A DNA stretch of 64,000 nt from Haberlea rhodopensis (GCA_907163345.1 CAJQUN010000033.1:1877788-1941787), one strand, 5' to 3'; numbered from the stretch's first letter, positions 10,990 through 23,400 are shown. Program-made: numbers and translations. The notes: generated by a model not told the origin, from the sequence alone.

Positions 10990-12870
10990 TAGTTATAATT
11001 CATCGATGTCTATGATTCTTTGATCATTTTCAGAATTTACAACCTGAAATTTGCAACGAAGAAGATGACCCAGAGAAAAATTAATTGGTGCACGAAAATT
11101 ATAAAAAATAACTGGTGCACGAAAATTAAAAATCAGTAATTGATGTACGAAAATTAAAATCAGTAACTGATGCACTAAACATAGAAAAAGTATGTGATGC
11201 ACGAACCATAATTGCAAGTGGGTGATGCACGAATAATATAATTAAGTAAGTGATGCACGAACCATTTAATTTCGTGCACCACCAATTGTGTTTTTGCAAA
11301 TTTTGTGCACCAGTTAATTAACATAAAGTTCGTGCACCAGTGTTGTATTTTCATGCATCATTGTTTATATTTTCGTGCATCAATGTTATATTTTCATGCA
11401 CAAAGTTTATATTTTCGTGCATCAGCTTTTTTTAAACTTTCGTGCACCGGTAACTGATGCACGAAAATTGAAAATCATTAAGTGATGCACGAATATTGTA
11501 TATCAGTAACTGATGCACCGAAATTGAAAATTAGTAACTGATGCACGAAAAATAAAATCAGTAACTGATGCACGAAAATTGAAAAATCAGTAATTGATGC
11601 ACGAAAGTAAAATCAGTAACTGATGCACGAACCATAATCACAAGTGGGTGATGCACGAACCATAATCGCAAGTGGGTGATGTACGAACCATAATCCCAAG
11701 TGGGTGATGCACGAACCATACAATTAAGTTACTGATGCACAAACCATTTGCACCAATTATTGTATTTCGTACGCCAGTTGTTTTTTTTAACAAATTTTGT
11801 GCATCAGTTAATTAACACAATGTTCGTGCACCAGTGTTGTATTTTCATGCATCTGTGTTATTTCGTGCACCAATGTTATATTTTCTTGCACCAGTTACTT
11901 TTTATAATTTTCGTGCACAGTAACTTTTTATGATTTTTGTGCATCAGTTACTTTTTATGATTTTTGTGCACTAAGGTTATATTTTCGTGCACCAGTTACT
12001 TCTTAAAACTTTCGTGCACCAATTAATTTTTATAATTTTCGTGCACCAATTTATTTTTATAATTTTCGTGCATCAATTAATTTTTTTCAGGGTCATCTTC
12101 TTCGTTGTAATATCTTACTGTCAGACTGTAAATTTTGGAAATGAGCAAACAAGCAAGGACACCAATGCATGCCTTACTTCTTCATCCATATGCATCAGTC
12201 AAAGTAATGAGTTTTTTTTTTTTTTAAAAAGACATACCAACAGACTTTCGATGTCTATAATTTAACATTGGTATTAAAATTTATAATTCACACACACACA
12301 GTATACACCCACACATGATGGAATGTGCAGAATATATCCAGGAATTATATAATCCAGAAATTATACGTGTACCAGTTATTTTTATGATTTTTGTGCACGA
12401 AGGTTATATTTTCGTGCACCAGTTACTTTTTTTATAATTTTCGTGCACTAGGTACTCTTTTATCATTTTCGTTCACCAGTTATTTTTATGATTTTCGTGC
12501 ACCAAGGTTAATTTTCGTGCACCAGTTACTTTTTATAATTTTCGTGCACCAATGTTATATTTTCTTGGACCAGTTACTTTTTATAATTTTCGTGCACCAA
12601 TTAATTTTTCTCTGGGTCATCTTCTTCGTCGCAATATATTGCTGCCAGGCTGTAAATTTTGGAAATGAGCAAACAAGCTCGGACACCAATGCATATCTTA
12701 TTTCTTCATCCATATCCAACAGTCAAAGCCATGAGAGATTTTTTTTTTTAAAAATAAAAACATACCAACAGACTTTCGCTATCTAAAATTTAGCATCGGT
12801 ATTCAAATTTATAATCACATAAACACACAGTATGCACACACACACGATGAAATGTGCAGAGCAGATCCGA
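10990..12870. mobile_element. Foldback element built of TGATGCACGAA short repeats
   Basis: Dozens of copies of an 18-35 bp unit containing TGATGCACGAA (or its complement TTCGTGCATCA) fill 11080-12065 and 12365-12605. Orientation flips in blocks: minus-sense to about 11265, plus-sense to 11450, minus-sense to 11745, plus-sense to 12090, so the block can fold into at least two long hairpins. Flanking sequence is also inverted. GAAGAAGATGACCCAGAGAA at 11058-11077 faces its complement at 12605-12630, and the adjoining stretches (12104-12345 and 12630-12870) are a direct duplication offset by 524 bp. No coding capacity: long frames here are strings of VHQL-type repeats. This matches the organisation of Foldback-type DNA transposons with subrepeats in long inverted termini; the family is not identified. 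Confidence 0.65.
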
Positions 12871-13754
12871 AAATTATATGTGCGGAGTAGTCCGATGTCT
12901 TCTTCGATTAAAAAAGGTTTCAAATGCTACGAATAATTTAGATGTTTCGATTCAAACATATTTCATGTGCATAATATTTTAGCAAATAATTTTTAGGTCG
13001 GGGCAATTAGATGAGGCGACAAGATGATGAAAAAAACAATGATCTGAGAATCGCCGGAAAATTGAAGATTTTACGTGCAGAGGTTGAAAAGAGATGACGT
13101 AAAGAGTTAATCTGAAATTAGATTTAAAGTTTTTTTGTTAACTTAAGGGTATTTTGGGAACTAAAAAAGACATTTGCAAACCAACTCTTTAAAAAGTGAA
13201 CTTATGTAAATATAATTCTATCATACGTGTATTTTTTTGTAAACATTATTTTTTACTATACTTATTTGAATTAACTTTCTAAAAACAGCACCAATATGCA
13301 ATTTCCCCAAAATTATATTTAAATTGGGCTTCATTGTGAAATTCTGCCCAAAAGCGGTTCAAACGCGTTGTAAAAATGAAAATGCACGTCATAAGCCAGA
13401 TGTTAATGCTTCCATTTTTATTAAATATATGCTTAATCATAGTTAATTGTTCTAATAAACAGCGGTAATCTCTGATTTCCCACAAGGAACCTTCCCGAGG
13501 TCAAAAGAGTCATCCGATGAGTGGAGATAATAATCTTGTGTTAGGTTGCTTTCAGTGTCAAATTACAGGATTAAAAATACACTCAAAATATGATTGCCAT
13601 TAATTGCATCGTTGTGTATTTTTTGCATGCATGTTTTTAAATGTCATTTTTTTTTGGGCCGGTTATGCATAATTCAAATAAACTTCTTCGGCCGAAATAA
13701 TTATATCGATAATCAAATCCTCTGTTGAGAGTTGTCTATATTAAAAAACTAGAT
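12871..13754. other. Spacer, no gene recognised
   Basis: No gene recognised on either strand. Confidence 0.45.
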
Positions 13755-13901
13755 GCTATGCTAGTATGATATCAAAGTAGGTTTTTATGTGATTGATTAT
13801 TCTGCCCGTTTACCTGTGTTATCAATCCGCATGTTTGACTTATATAATATCACATGTGAGGGGGTGTTGACAAACTATAACCTATGTAATTTCTTTATAG
13901 A
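13755..13901 (+). repeat. TRIM-like relic, left part (split by the copia array)
   Basis: CTAGTATGATATCAAAGTAGG (degenerate primer-site-like at its start) to CTTTATAGA. It matches in reverse the internal part of the TRIM-like copy at 33473-33773: shared blocks include CATGTTTGA, TTATATAAT and the ACATGTGAG region. The remainder continues after the array at 25856. Its last five bases ATAGA (13897-13901) are the target duplication. Confidence 0.5.
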
Positions 13902-14575
13902 TGTAATGTTTACGTCCCGCTTTCAATCTCGATCTACAAACTGCAATCAAGAAACAAAACCAAATCAAAGTATACAATTCCAATATATATAAAATAAACT
14001 GAAATGCAAACAAGATTAAGGATTAGGGCTCAGGTCGAGCTGGGTATCCAATCCACGTCGTCACCGGGGAACCAAGGTATCGTATCCAACAGATGGAGAC
14101 ACACACTGCCCACGACCGCTGCCCGAAACACACGGCCGAGCACTACTGCCCGAGAGCTGCCCAAAGCACACAGCCAAGCACAGCCACTGCCCAAGCACCA
14201 AAGCACCAAGCTTTCTCACGGCCAGCGACGGAAACCACCTTACGGCCGGAGCACAAAGCCACCGCCGGAACAGAACACGAAGGGGAAAGGGGTAGGCGAA
14301 AATTCACAGAGAATATTCTGGTTTCAGGTTCTACAACTCATCATAAACCATACCATACATAAAGGCAAGAAGGAGATGAAGAGATGGGTCCAATTTCCGA
14401 AGGGTCGAACCAGCTGAAGAGGCGGCAGGAATATTCTGGAGAGTAGAGCACCGAGGAGTGATGGCTGCAAGGGAGAAGGAAGGGGGCTTGAAGATGGGGC
14501 TCGGTTTTGGGGTGCAAAATAGAAGGGCCAAAGCCCATGAAGGAAGTGGTGTGGTAATGGGCCAAATACCCAACA
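13902..14575 (-). repeat. LTR1 of the copia array (outer, 3' on the sense strand)
   Basis: 674 bp; on the sense (minus) strand it starts TGTTGGGTATTT and ends ACATTACA. It contains several CTGCCCGA octamers (14105-14165) like those in the leader. Confidence 0.93.
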
Positions 14576-14587
14576 AATCTCCACCTT
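14576..14587 (-). other. Polypurine tract, copy 1
   Basis: AAGGTGGAGATT on the minus strand, directly abutting LTR1. This is the usual plus-strand primer position for copia elements. Confidence 0.8.
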
Positions 14588-14825
14588 GGCACAATACCGG
14601 CTCCACCTCGACGTAAGGATAACCCAATAGATGACTCATCATCGCCCAAAGGGTCCCCACAATACACAAAGCATTGTGTGGACCAAGTTCTTGTCATAGC
14701 ACACAGCACAGACAGAGAACACAGACAATAACCAACACAAAGAGGTTAAAGTCAATAACCAGGGTAACAAACATATAACACGCACACAGCAGTTATATAA
14801 AAACAAAAAAGTTAACACCTAGCCA

Positions 14826-17800
14826 TCAATCACCTGTATCAAAATTTAAAATTTTAAGACATGATTGTAACTTAGAAACAGGTAAACACTTAGTTCCCAT
14901 ATCAGCAGGATTATATTCAGAAGGAATCTTTTCAAGATTAACTAATCCTTTAGCCACTACATCCCTAATGTAATGAAATCTAACATCAATATGCTTAGTG
15001 CGGTCATGAAAAACAGGATTCTTACATAATTGAATACCAGATTGAGAGTCAGAAAATACCTCTACCTTACCTTCAAGCAAGTTAAGTTCGGAAATCAAAC
15101 CTTTCAGCCAGACAGCTTCCTTCAAAGCTTCTGTTACAGCAACATACTCAGACTCCGTTGTCGACAAGGCAACGATATGCTGTAGCTGCGATTTCCAACT
15201 TATACATGATCCACACAAAGTAAACACATAAGAAGTTGTAGATTTTCTATTGTCTTTATCATTCGCATAATTAGAATCCACATAACCATTCAACTTAACA
15301 CCATCAGCATATTTAGAAAAACACAAGCCATAATGCATAGAGTTTTTCAAATAACGCAACAACCACTTAACAGCATTCCAATGTACCACACCAGGATTAG
15401 ACATGTATCTACTTAAGCAACTAACAGCATAAGCAATGTCAGGTCTAGTGCTAACCATCAAATACATTATAGATCCAATAGCATTTGAATACGGTACATT
15501 TTTCATGACATCAAAGTCAGCATCAGTTTTGGGACTTTGATCTTTACTTAGCACAAAATGAGCAGCTAAGGGCACGTTAACAGGTTTTGCATCAAACATG
15601 GAAAATTTCTTTAAAATTTTCTCTACATAAGAAGTTTGCTTCAACCAGAGAGTAGAAACCTTCCTATCTCTAACAATGTCCATGCCTAGGATTCTACTAG
15701 CATCTCCTAAGAACTTCATATCAAATTTATCACTTAGACAGTTCTTAATATGCTCTATGGATTTCAGACAAGGACTAGCAATCAACATGTCATCCACATA
15801 AATCAACAAGAAAACAGGCACTGGCATTTTATCCTTAAAATACAAGCAATGATCAAAAGAGCTTCTTTTAAATTTTAAGGTAAGCATGCATTCATCGAAC
15901 TTCTTATTCCATTGCCTAGGTGACTGCTTTAGGCCATACAAAAATTTATTAAGCAAACAAACATGATTAGGGTTCTTTGAGTCAACAAAACCATCAGGTT
16001 GTTTCATAAAAATCTTTTCATCTAAGTCACCATGCAAAAAAGCGGTTTTAACATCCATCTGTTTAAGTTCCCAATCAAAGTGAGCAACAAGTGATAACAA
16101 AATTCTCACAGTAGTAAACTTAACAACAGGAGCAAAGATTTCGGTATAGTCAATACCCTCTCTTTGAGTAAAACCTTTTGCAACTAGCCTAGCTTTATAT
16201 CTAACAGAATCAACTTCATTCTTTACCTTAAATAACCATTTGCAATCTACCAAAGAGCAATTAACAGGTTTAGGTACAAGAGTCCACGTATGATTCACAA
16301 CTAAAGAATGCATTTCATCTTTCATGGCACTAAGCCAATGCACAGCATTTTTAGATTTCAAAGCTTCATTATAGGTCTTAGGCTCACAATTATCTATAGA
16401 CTCAAACATATTGAAGACATGCGATGTGAGGTGAAAATCATTAAACCTAGCAGGTTGTTTCACATTTCTCCTAACTCTATCCCTAGTCAACATATAATCA
16501 TGCAGATCTTCATGTTCATCAGCAACCAATTCATTATGCACATGTTCGTCAACATTTTCATGCAAATCAGGTTCATTAACAGGCAAGTTCTCATGATTCA
16601 TATTAGGGAGCACATCGTTTTCAATAACAGGGGTAACAATAGGCAAAGACTCCACCTTGCTCGGTGTAGACTCAGACACACAGTCAGGTTCAGGCAAAGA
16701 TGGAAGCAAGCAAGGCATTTCAGACTCATTAAAAATGACATCCCTACTTATAATAGTTTTAAAACCAGGTTCACATCTTAACCACAGCCTATATCCTTTA
16801 ACACCCTCAGGATAACCAAGAAAGACGCACTTAACTGACCTAGGTTCAAGTTTGTCTCCTTTCCTATGCACAAATGCAGAACAACCAAACACTTTTAGAT
16901 TTGAAAAATCTAATTGCTTACCAGAAAAAACACTTTCAGGACACTTACCATTTAAAGGCACGGAAGGGGATCTATTTATCAAATAAGAAGCTGTAACGAC
17001 AGCTTCGCCCCAGAACTTCTTTGAGAGTCCAGAAGATGCAAGCATACTTCTAACTCTCTCGAGTAAAGTTCTATTCATTCTCTCAGCAACACCATTTTGC
17101 TGGGGAGTATAGGGCACAGTCTTGTGTCTCAGAATCCCAGATTCACAGCACAAGTCATCAAGCAAGATATTGCAAAATTCCATTCTATTATCAGTCCTAA
17201 GTCGTTTAATCTTTTTTCCAGTTTGGTTTTCAATTAAAATCTTCCAGTTTTTAAACTTATCAAAAACATCAGATTTATTTTTCATTAGAAAAATCCACAC
17301 TTTTCTAGAGTAGTCATCAATGATAGACAAAAAATACCTATTACCACCTTGAGTTGGGACAGGTGAAGGTCCCCAAACATCAGCATGCAGGTATTCAAGT
17401 ATATCAGAACACTTAGTCACATTAGGGGAAGGGGAGATAGGGAATTTAACTCTTTGTTGTTTGCCTAACACACAGGAATCACAAAAAGTCATACAAGACA
17501 ATTTATCCTTACCAAAACAACCATCCTTGTGTAAAATCTCTAATCCTTTAGCACTCATGTGACCTAACCTTTTATGCCATAAATCAGTTAAATCATCTGA
17601 CACAGAATTAACACAGATTTTATCACAGACAGTTTTGCAAACATATAAATTCCTCCTATTCTCAGCCTTAAATGCTACCAAAGACCCCCGCATAATTTTC
17701 ATGCAACCATTTCCCCATTTACCCTCATAACCATCAGACTCTAAAGCTGCACAGGACATCAAGTTATTGCACAAAGCAGGAACATGCCTAACATCTTTCA

Positions 17801-18875
17801 AAGTCACAGAATAACCAGATTCAAATTTCAGACAGACATCACCAATACCAGAAACTTTACACAATTTCTCATTGGCCATAGAAACAGAAGCATGCTCAAT
17901 TTCTCTGTAGCTAGAAAACAAATTTTTAAGTGGTGTCATGTGATAAGTGCAACCTGAATCTACAAGCCATTCATTTTCACACACAGGTAATGAAAGCACA
18001 GAGTTCACAGAATCACATAATTCAGTCACCATAAAAATATCCCCCATGTTTTCCCGAGAGGTAGAAGCAATGTTCGCTTGTTCACCAGTCTGATTTCCAA
18101 TTTTATTCTGGTTCTTCTTTTTAGGGCAATCTTTTATGAAATGGTTAGGATCCCCACAATTGTAGCATTTTCTCTTACTAGACCTAGATTTCGATCTAGC
18201 CTTACTCTTTCCTCTTTTATCACCCTTTTGATATTGGTTATTGTTATTATGCCTATGTTGTGATCTACCACGAACGTGCATAACTTCACCAGAGGAATGC
18301 CTATTACCTTTGTTAACTTTTAAATCTAATTCCTTGCTTTTCAAGCCGTTCATTACAGTATCCAATGTAATAGAATCTCTACCGTACTTAATGGCGGATT
18401 TTACATCACTATAATTTTCAGGAATAGCATTTAGAAGGACAATAGGTGAATAGTCGTCTATGTTCTTATCTCCTGTCAACTTAATATCTTGAATTAACTT
18501 AGTAAACACATCTAAGTTCTCATCTACATCTTTGTTCAAGTCTAGCTTGAATCTGAAAAATTTTTCCAACAAGAAAAGTTTACTAGGCAAAGATTTCTCA
18601 GTAAACATCTCTTCTAATTTTTCCCAAAGTTCTTTAGCAGATGAAAGTTTACCACACTTCCTGAGCACAGAGTCAGACAAGTTCAAGATAATAGAAGAAT
18701 AAGCATATTCGTCATCTTCAAGTTTCTTAACAGTAGTAATATTCTCAGCCCAGTTACCATCAATAGCTTTAAATACCTTTTGTTGTATTAAAATTCCTTT
18801 CATCTTTTGTTGCCATATAGAAAAATCAGATTTTCCATTAAACGGTTCAAGGTTATATCCAGAAATTGAAGCCAT
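14826..18875 (-). CDS. Copia gag-pol polyprotein, copy 1, 1349 aa, intact
   Basis: Single open frame encoding the full Ty1/copia polyprotein. The frame is open from 18902, but the start is taken at the ATG at 18875 (MASISGYN), the usual gag beginning for this group. Order, numbered from that Met: Gag about 1-235; CCHC zinc knuckle CYNCGDPNHFIKDC at 237-250; aspartic protease with DSG at 306-308; GAG-pre-integrase near 430; integrase with catalytic-type residues D499, D562 and E598 (35 residues between the last two, the D-D-35-E pattern); reverse transcriptase with YVDD at 1026-1029; RNase H with TTESEY and HDRTKHID motifs. It ends LKILNFDTGD. No stop or frameshift. Domain order and Gag type suggest the Tork/Tnt1 lineage. 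Reverse transcription and integration would take place in virus-like particles and nucleus. Apparently coding-competent; activity unproven. Confidence 0.95.
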   Translation of the reverse strand: MASISGYNLEPFNGKSDFSIWQQKMKGILIQQKVFKAIDGNWAENITTVKKLEDDEYAYSSIILNLSDSVLRKCGKLSSAKELWEKLEEMFTEKSLPSKLFLLEKFFRFKLDLNKDVDENLDVFTKLIQDIKLTGDKNIDDYSPIVLLNAIPENYSDVKSAIKYGRDSITLDTVMNGLKSKELDLKVNKGNRHSSGEVMHVRGRSQHRHNNNNQYQKGDKRGKSKARSKSRSSKRKCYNCGDPNHFIKDCPKKKNQNKIGNQTGEQANIASTSRENMGDIFMVTELCDSVNSVLSLPVCENEWLVDSGCTYHMTPLKNLFSSYREIEHASVSMANEKLCKVSGIGDVCLKFESGYSVTLKDVRHVPALCNNLMSCAALESDGYEGKWGNGCMKIMRGSLVAFKAENRRNLYVCKTVCDKICVNSVSDDLTDLWHKRLGHMSAKGLEILHKDGCFGKDKLSCMTFCDSCVLGKQQRVKFPISPSPNVTKCSDILEYLHADVWGPSPVPTQGGNRYFLSIIDDYSRKVWIFLMKNKSDVFDKFKNWKILIENQTGKKIKRLRTDNRMEFCNILLDDLCCESGILRHKTVPYTPQQNGVAERMNRTLLERVRSMLASSGLSKKFWGEAVVTASYLINRSPSVPLNGKCPESVFSGKQLDFSNLKVFGCSAFVHRKGDKLEPRSVKCVFLGYPEGVKGYRLWLRCEPGFKTIISRDVIFNESEMPCLLPSLPEPDCVSESTPSKVESLPIVTPVIENDVLPNMNHENLPVNEPDLHENVDEHVHNELVADEHEDLHDYMLTRDRVRRNVKQPARFNDFHLTSHVFNMFESIDNCEPKTYNEALKSKNAVHWLSAMKDEMHSLVVNHTWTLVPKPVNCSLVDCKWLFKVKNEVDSVRYKARLVAKGFTQREGIDYTEIFAPVVKFTTVRILLSLVAHFDWELKQMDVKTAFLHGDLDEKIFMKQPDGFVDSKNPNHVCLLNKFLYGLKQSPRQWNKKFDECMLTLKFKRSSFDHCLYFKDKMPVPVFLLIYVDDMLIASPCLKSIEHIKNCLSDKFDMKFLGDASRILGMDIVRDRKVSTLWLKQTSYVEKILKKFSMFDAKPVNVPLAAHFVLSKDQSPKTDADFDVMKNVPYSNAIGSIMYLMVSTRPDIAYAVSCLSRYMSNPGVVHWNAVKWLLRYLKNSMHYGLCFSKYADGVKLNGYVDSNYANDKDNRKSTTSYVFTLCGSCISWKSQLQHIVALSTTESEYVAVTEALKEAVWLKGLISELNLLEGKVEVFSDSQSGIQLCKNPVFHDRTKHIDVRFHYIRDVVAKGLVNLEKIPSEYNPADMGTKCLPVSKLQSCLKILNFDTGD

Positions 18876-19521
18876 CGCACATAAGCAAGTAGGCACACAC
18901 AATTTCTATAACCACACAGCAGAAGCAAGGACCACAAAGGCACACAAAACACAATGAAAGAATTAAACAAGCTATGGGAAAGAAAAAAACGCTATCACCC
19001 ACAAGATCACAATACACTCAATGGTGTACGAGCATGGGGCTTCAGATAGGATTTTTTCTTACGGGTAAAGGAACACAATTACACCTAGAAACACGATAGT
19101 AAAATGATTAAGGGTTGAAAAATCACTTACAACCCAGAGACAAAGCTCTGGGGTGACGAAAAAACACGCTGCCCGAAGCACCGAAGCGCCTGCCCGAATC
19201 TGCCCGAGATTCCAGAAGCTGCCCGAGCACTCCTGCCCGCTGCCCGAAGCCAAACAGCTGCTGCCCGAGGTCTGCTGCTGCTGCCCGGGGCCCTGCCAAG
19301 CTCTGCCCGAAACCACCGAGCAATCCAGTCGTTGCCCGAGGTCTGCCCGAAGCCTACAGCTCCTGCCCGACGTCCTCTGCCGCTGCCCGAAGTCCTCTGC
19401 ACACTGCCCGAAGACTTCTGCCGCTGCCCGACGTCTGCCCGAACACTGCCCGAGTACAAAAGAGCACTGCCCGAGACCAAAACAGCGCTGCCCGAGGTCA
19501 CCCGAACACTCCACCAGGCAC
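18876..19521 (-). other. Copia 5' leader with CTGCCCGA octamer array, copy 1
   Basis: Untranslated leader between primer site and gag. Between about 19165 and 19510 there are 17 copies of TGCCCGA (TCGGGCA on the sense strand) plus near-matches, irregularly spaced 10-30 bp apart. Overlapping open frames here are artefacts of the repeats. The leader also has upstream ATGs, so translation of gag would need scanning past them or another route. Confidence 0.75.
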
Positions 19522-19538
19522 GGAACGCTCTGATACCA
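19522..19538 (-). other. Primer-binding site, copy 1
   Basis: TGGTATCAGAGCGTTCC on the minus strand, matching the plant initiator tRNA-Met 3' end, one base from the LTR. Confidence 0.9.
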
Positions 19539-19539
19539 C

Positions 19540-20213
19540 TGTAATGTTTACGTCCCGCTTTCAATCTCGATCTACAAACTGCAATCAAGAAACAAAACCA
19601 AATCAAAGTATACAATTCCAATATATATAAAATAAACTGAAATGCAAACAAGATTAAGGATTAGGGCTCAGGTCGAGCTGGGTATCCAATCCACGTCGTC
19701 ACCGGGGAACCAAGGTATCGTATCCAACAGATGGAGACACACACTGCCCACGACCGCTGCCCGAAACACACGGCCGAGCACTACTGCCCGAGAGCTGCCC
19801 AAAGCACACAGCCAAGCACAGCCACTGCCCAAGCACCAAAGCACCAAGCTTTCTCACGGCCAGCGACGGAAACCACCTTACGGCCGGAGCACAAAGCCAC
19901 CGCCGGAACAGAACACGAAGGGGAAAGGGGTAGGCGAAAATTCACAGAGAATATTCTGGTTTCAGGTTCTACAACTCATCATAAACCATACCATACATAA
20001 AGGCAAGAAGGAGATGAAGAGATGGGTCCAATTTCCGAAGGGTCGAACCAGCTGAAGAGGCGGCAGGAATATTCTGGAGAGTAGAGCACCGAGGAGTGAT
20101 GGCTGCAAGGGAGAAGGAAGGGGGCTTGAAGATGGGGCTCGGTTTTGGGGTGCAAAATAGAAGGGCCAAAGCCCATGAAGGAAGTGGTGTGGTAATGGGC
20201 CAAATACCCAACA
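19540..20213 (-). repeat. LTR2, shared middle LTR of the copia array
   Basis: 674 bp, no difference from LTR1 noticed. It serves at once as 5' LTR of the left internal region and 3' LTR of the right one; there is no target duplication on either side. Confidence 0.93.
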
Positions 20214-20225
20214 AATCTCCACCTT
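20214..20225 (-). other. Polypurine tract, copy 2
   Basis: AAGGTGGAGATT on the minus strand, abutting LTR2. Confidence 0.8.
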
Positions 20226-20463
20226 GGCACAATACCGGCTCCACCTCGACGTAAGGATAACCCAATAGATGACTCATCATCGCCCAAAGGGTCCCCACAA
20301 TACACAAAGCATTGTGTGGACCAAGTTCTTGTCATAGCACACAGCACAGACAGAGAACACAGACAATAACCAACACAAAGAGGTTAAAGTCAATAACCAG
20401 GGTAACAAACATATAACACGCACACAGCAGTTATATAAAAACAAAAAAGTTAACACCTAGCCA

Positions 20464-23400
20464 TCAATCACCTGTATCAAAATTTAAAATTTTAAGACAT
20501 GATTGTAACTTAGAAACAGGTAAACACTTAGTTCCCATATCAGCAGGATTATATTCAGAAGGAATCTTTTCAAGATTAACTAATCCTTTAGCCACTACAT
20601 CCCTAATGTAATGAAATCTAACATCAATATGCTTAGTGCGGTCATGAAAAACAGGATTCTTACATAATTGAATACCAGATTGAGAGTCAGAAAATACCTC
20701 TACCTTACCTTCAAGCAAGTTAAGTTCGGAAATCAAACCTTTCAGCCAGACAGCTTCCTTCAAAGCTTCTGTTACAGCAACATACTCAGACTCCGTTGTC
20801 GACAAGGCAACGATATGCTGTAGCTGCGATTTCCAACTTATACATGATCCACACAAAGTAAACACATAAGAAGTTGTAGATTTTCTATTGTCTTTATCAT
20901 TCGCATAATTAGAATCCACATAACCATTCAACTTAACACCATCAGCATATTTAGAAAAACACAAGCCATAATGCATAGAGTTTTTCAAATAACGCAACAA
21001 CCACTTAACAGCATTCCAATGTACCACACCAGGATTAGACATGTATCTACTTAAGCAACTAACAGCATAAGCAATGTCAGGTCTAGTGCTAACCATCAAA
21101 TACATTATAGATCCAATAGCATTTGAATACGGTACATTTTTCATGACATCAAAGTCAGCATCAGTTTTGGGACTTTGATCTTTACTTAGCACAAAATGAG
21201 CAGCTAAGGGCACGTTAACAGGTTTTGCATCAAACATGGAAAATTTCTTTAAAATTTTCTCTACATAAGAAGTTTGCTTCAACCAGAGAGTAGAAACCTT
21301 CCTATCTCTAACAATGTCCATGCCTAGGATTCTACTAGCATCTCCTAAGAACTTCATATCAAATTTATCACTTAGACAGTTCTTAATATGCTCTATGGAT
21401 TTCAGACAAGGACTAGCAATCAACATGTCATCCACATAAATCAACAAGAAAACAGGCACTGGCATTTTATCCTTAAAATACAAGCAATGATCAAAAGAGC
21501 TTCTTTTAAATTTTAAGGTAAGCATGCATTCATCGAACTTCTTATTCCATTGCCTAGGTGACTGCTTTAGGCCATACAAAAATTTATTAAGCAAACAAAC
21601 ATGATTAGGGTTCTTTGAGTCAACAAAACCATCAGGTTGTTTCATAAAAATCTTTTCATCTAAGTCACCATGCAAAAAAGCGGTTTTAACATCCATCTGT
21701 TTAAGTTCCCAATCAAAGTGAGCAACAAGTGATAACAAAATTCTCACAGTAGTAAACTTAACAACAGGAGCAAAGATTTCGGTATAGTCAATACCCTCTC
21801 TTTGAGTAAAACCTTTTGCAACTAGCCTAGCTTTATATCTAACAGAATCAACTTCATTCTTTACCTTAAATAACCATTTGCAATCTACCAAAGAGCAATT
21901 AACAGGTTTAGGTACAAGAGTCCACGTATGATTCACAACTAAAGAATGCATTTCATCTTTCATGGCACTAAGCCAATGCACAGCATTTTTAGATTTCAAA
22001 GCTTCATTATAGGTCTTAGGCTCACAATTATCTATAGACTCAAACATATTGAAGACATGCGATGTGAGGTGAAAATCATTAAACCTAGCAGGTTGTTTCA
22101 CATTTCTCCTAACTCTATCCCTAGTCAACATATAATCATGCAGATCTTCATGTTCATCAGCAACCAATTCATTATGCACATGTTCGTCAACATTTTCATG
22201 CAAATCAGGTTCATTAACAGGCAAGTTCTCATGATTCATATTAGGGAGCACATCGTTTTCAATAACAGGGGTAACAATAGGCAAAGACTCCACCTTGCTC
22301 GGTGTAGACTCAGACACACAGTCAGGTTCAGGCAAAGATGGAAGCAAGCAAGGCATTTCAGACTCATTAAAAATGACATCCCTACTTATAATAGTTTTAA
22401 AACCAGGTTCACATCTTAACCACAGCCTATATCCTTTAACACCCTCAGGATAACCAAGAAAGACGCACTTAACTGACCTAGGTTCAAGTTTGTCTCCTTT
22501 CCTATGCACAAATGCAGAACAACCAAACACTTTTAGATTTGAAAAATCTAATTGCTTACCAGAAAAAACACTTTCAGGACACTTACCATTTAAAGGCACG
22601 GAAGGGGATCTATTTATCAAATAAGAAGCTGTAACGACAGCTTCGCCCCAGAACTTCTTTGAGAGTCCAGAAGATGCAAGCATACTTCTAACTCTCTCGA
22701 GTAAAGTTCTATTCATTCTCTCAGCAACACCATTTTGCTGGGGAGTATAGGGCACAGTCTTGTGTCTCAGAATCCCAGATTCACAGCACAAGTCATCAAG
22801 CAAGATATTGCAAAATTCCATTCTATTATCAGTCCTAAGTCGTTTAATCTTTTTTCCAGTTTGGTTTTCAATTAAAATCTTCCAGTTTTTAAACTTATCA
22901 AAAACATCAGATTTATTTTTCATTAGAAAAATCCACACTTTTCTAGAGTAGTCATCAATGATAGACAAAAAATACCTATTACCACCTTGAGTTGGGACAG
23001 GTGAAGGTCCCCAAACATCAGCATGCAGGTATTCAAGTATATCAGAACACTTAGTCACATTAGGGGAAGGGGAGATAGGGAATTTAACTCTTTGTTGTTT
23101 GCCTAACACACAGGAATCACAAAAAGTCATACAAGACAATTTATCCTTACCAAAACAACCATCCTTGTGTAAAATCTCTAATCCTTTAGCACTCATGTGA
23201 CCTAACCTTTTATGCCATAAATCAGTTAAATCATCTGACACAGAATTAACACAGATTTTATCACAGACAGTTTTGCAAACATATAAATTCCTCCTATTCT
23301 CAGCCTTAAATGCTACCAAAGACCCCCGCATAATTTTCATGCAACCATTTCCCCATTTACCCTCATAACCATCAGACTCTAAAGCTGCACAGGACATCAA

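Noticed and set aside
10723..10992. 89-residue frame MTAISEIFSLFLSALRLS...
   Set aside because: Runs through pyrimidine-rich and (TG)n sequence; low complexity, no domain, no splice logic.
11080..12605. CRISPR-like array
   Set aside because: Units are of variable length, occur in both orientations and have no unique spacers; the genome is a plant.
11748..12786. Open frames made of VHQL/FVHQ repeats
   Set aside because: They are translations of the TGATGCACGAA repeat units, with no other content; the same happens at 45221-45949.
14004..14709. Several 86-137 residue frames in each Tork-like LTR (also 19642-20347, 25279-25871)
   Set aside because: They lie wholly in the LTRs on both strands, overlap each other and match no domain.
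19059..19651. Overlapping open frames on both strands in the copia leader (also 24696-25288)
   Set aside because: Produced by the CTGCCCGA array, which lacks stops in several frames; composition is Gly/Ser/Arg or Pro/Cys repeats without any domain.
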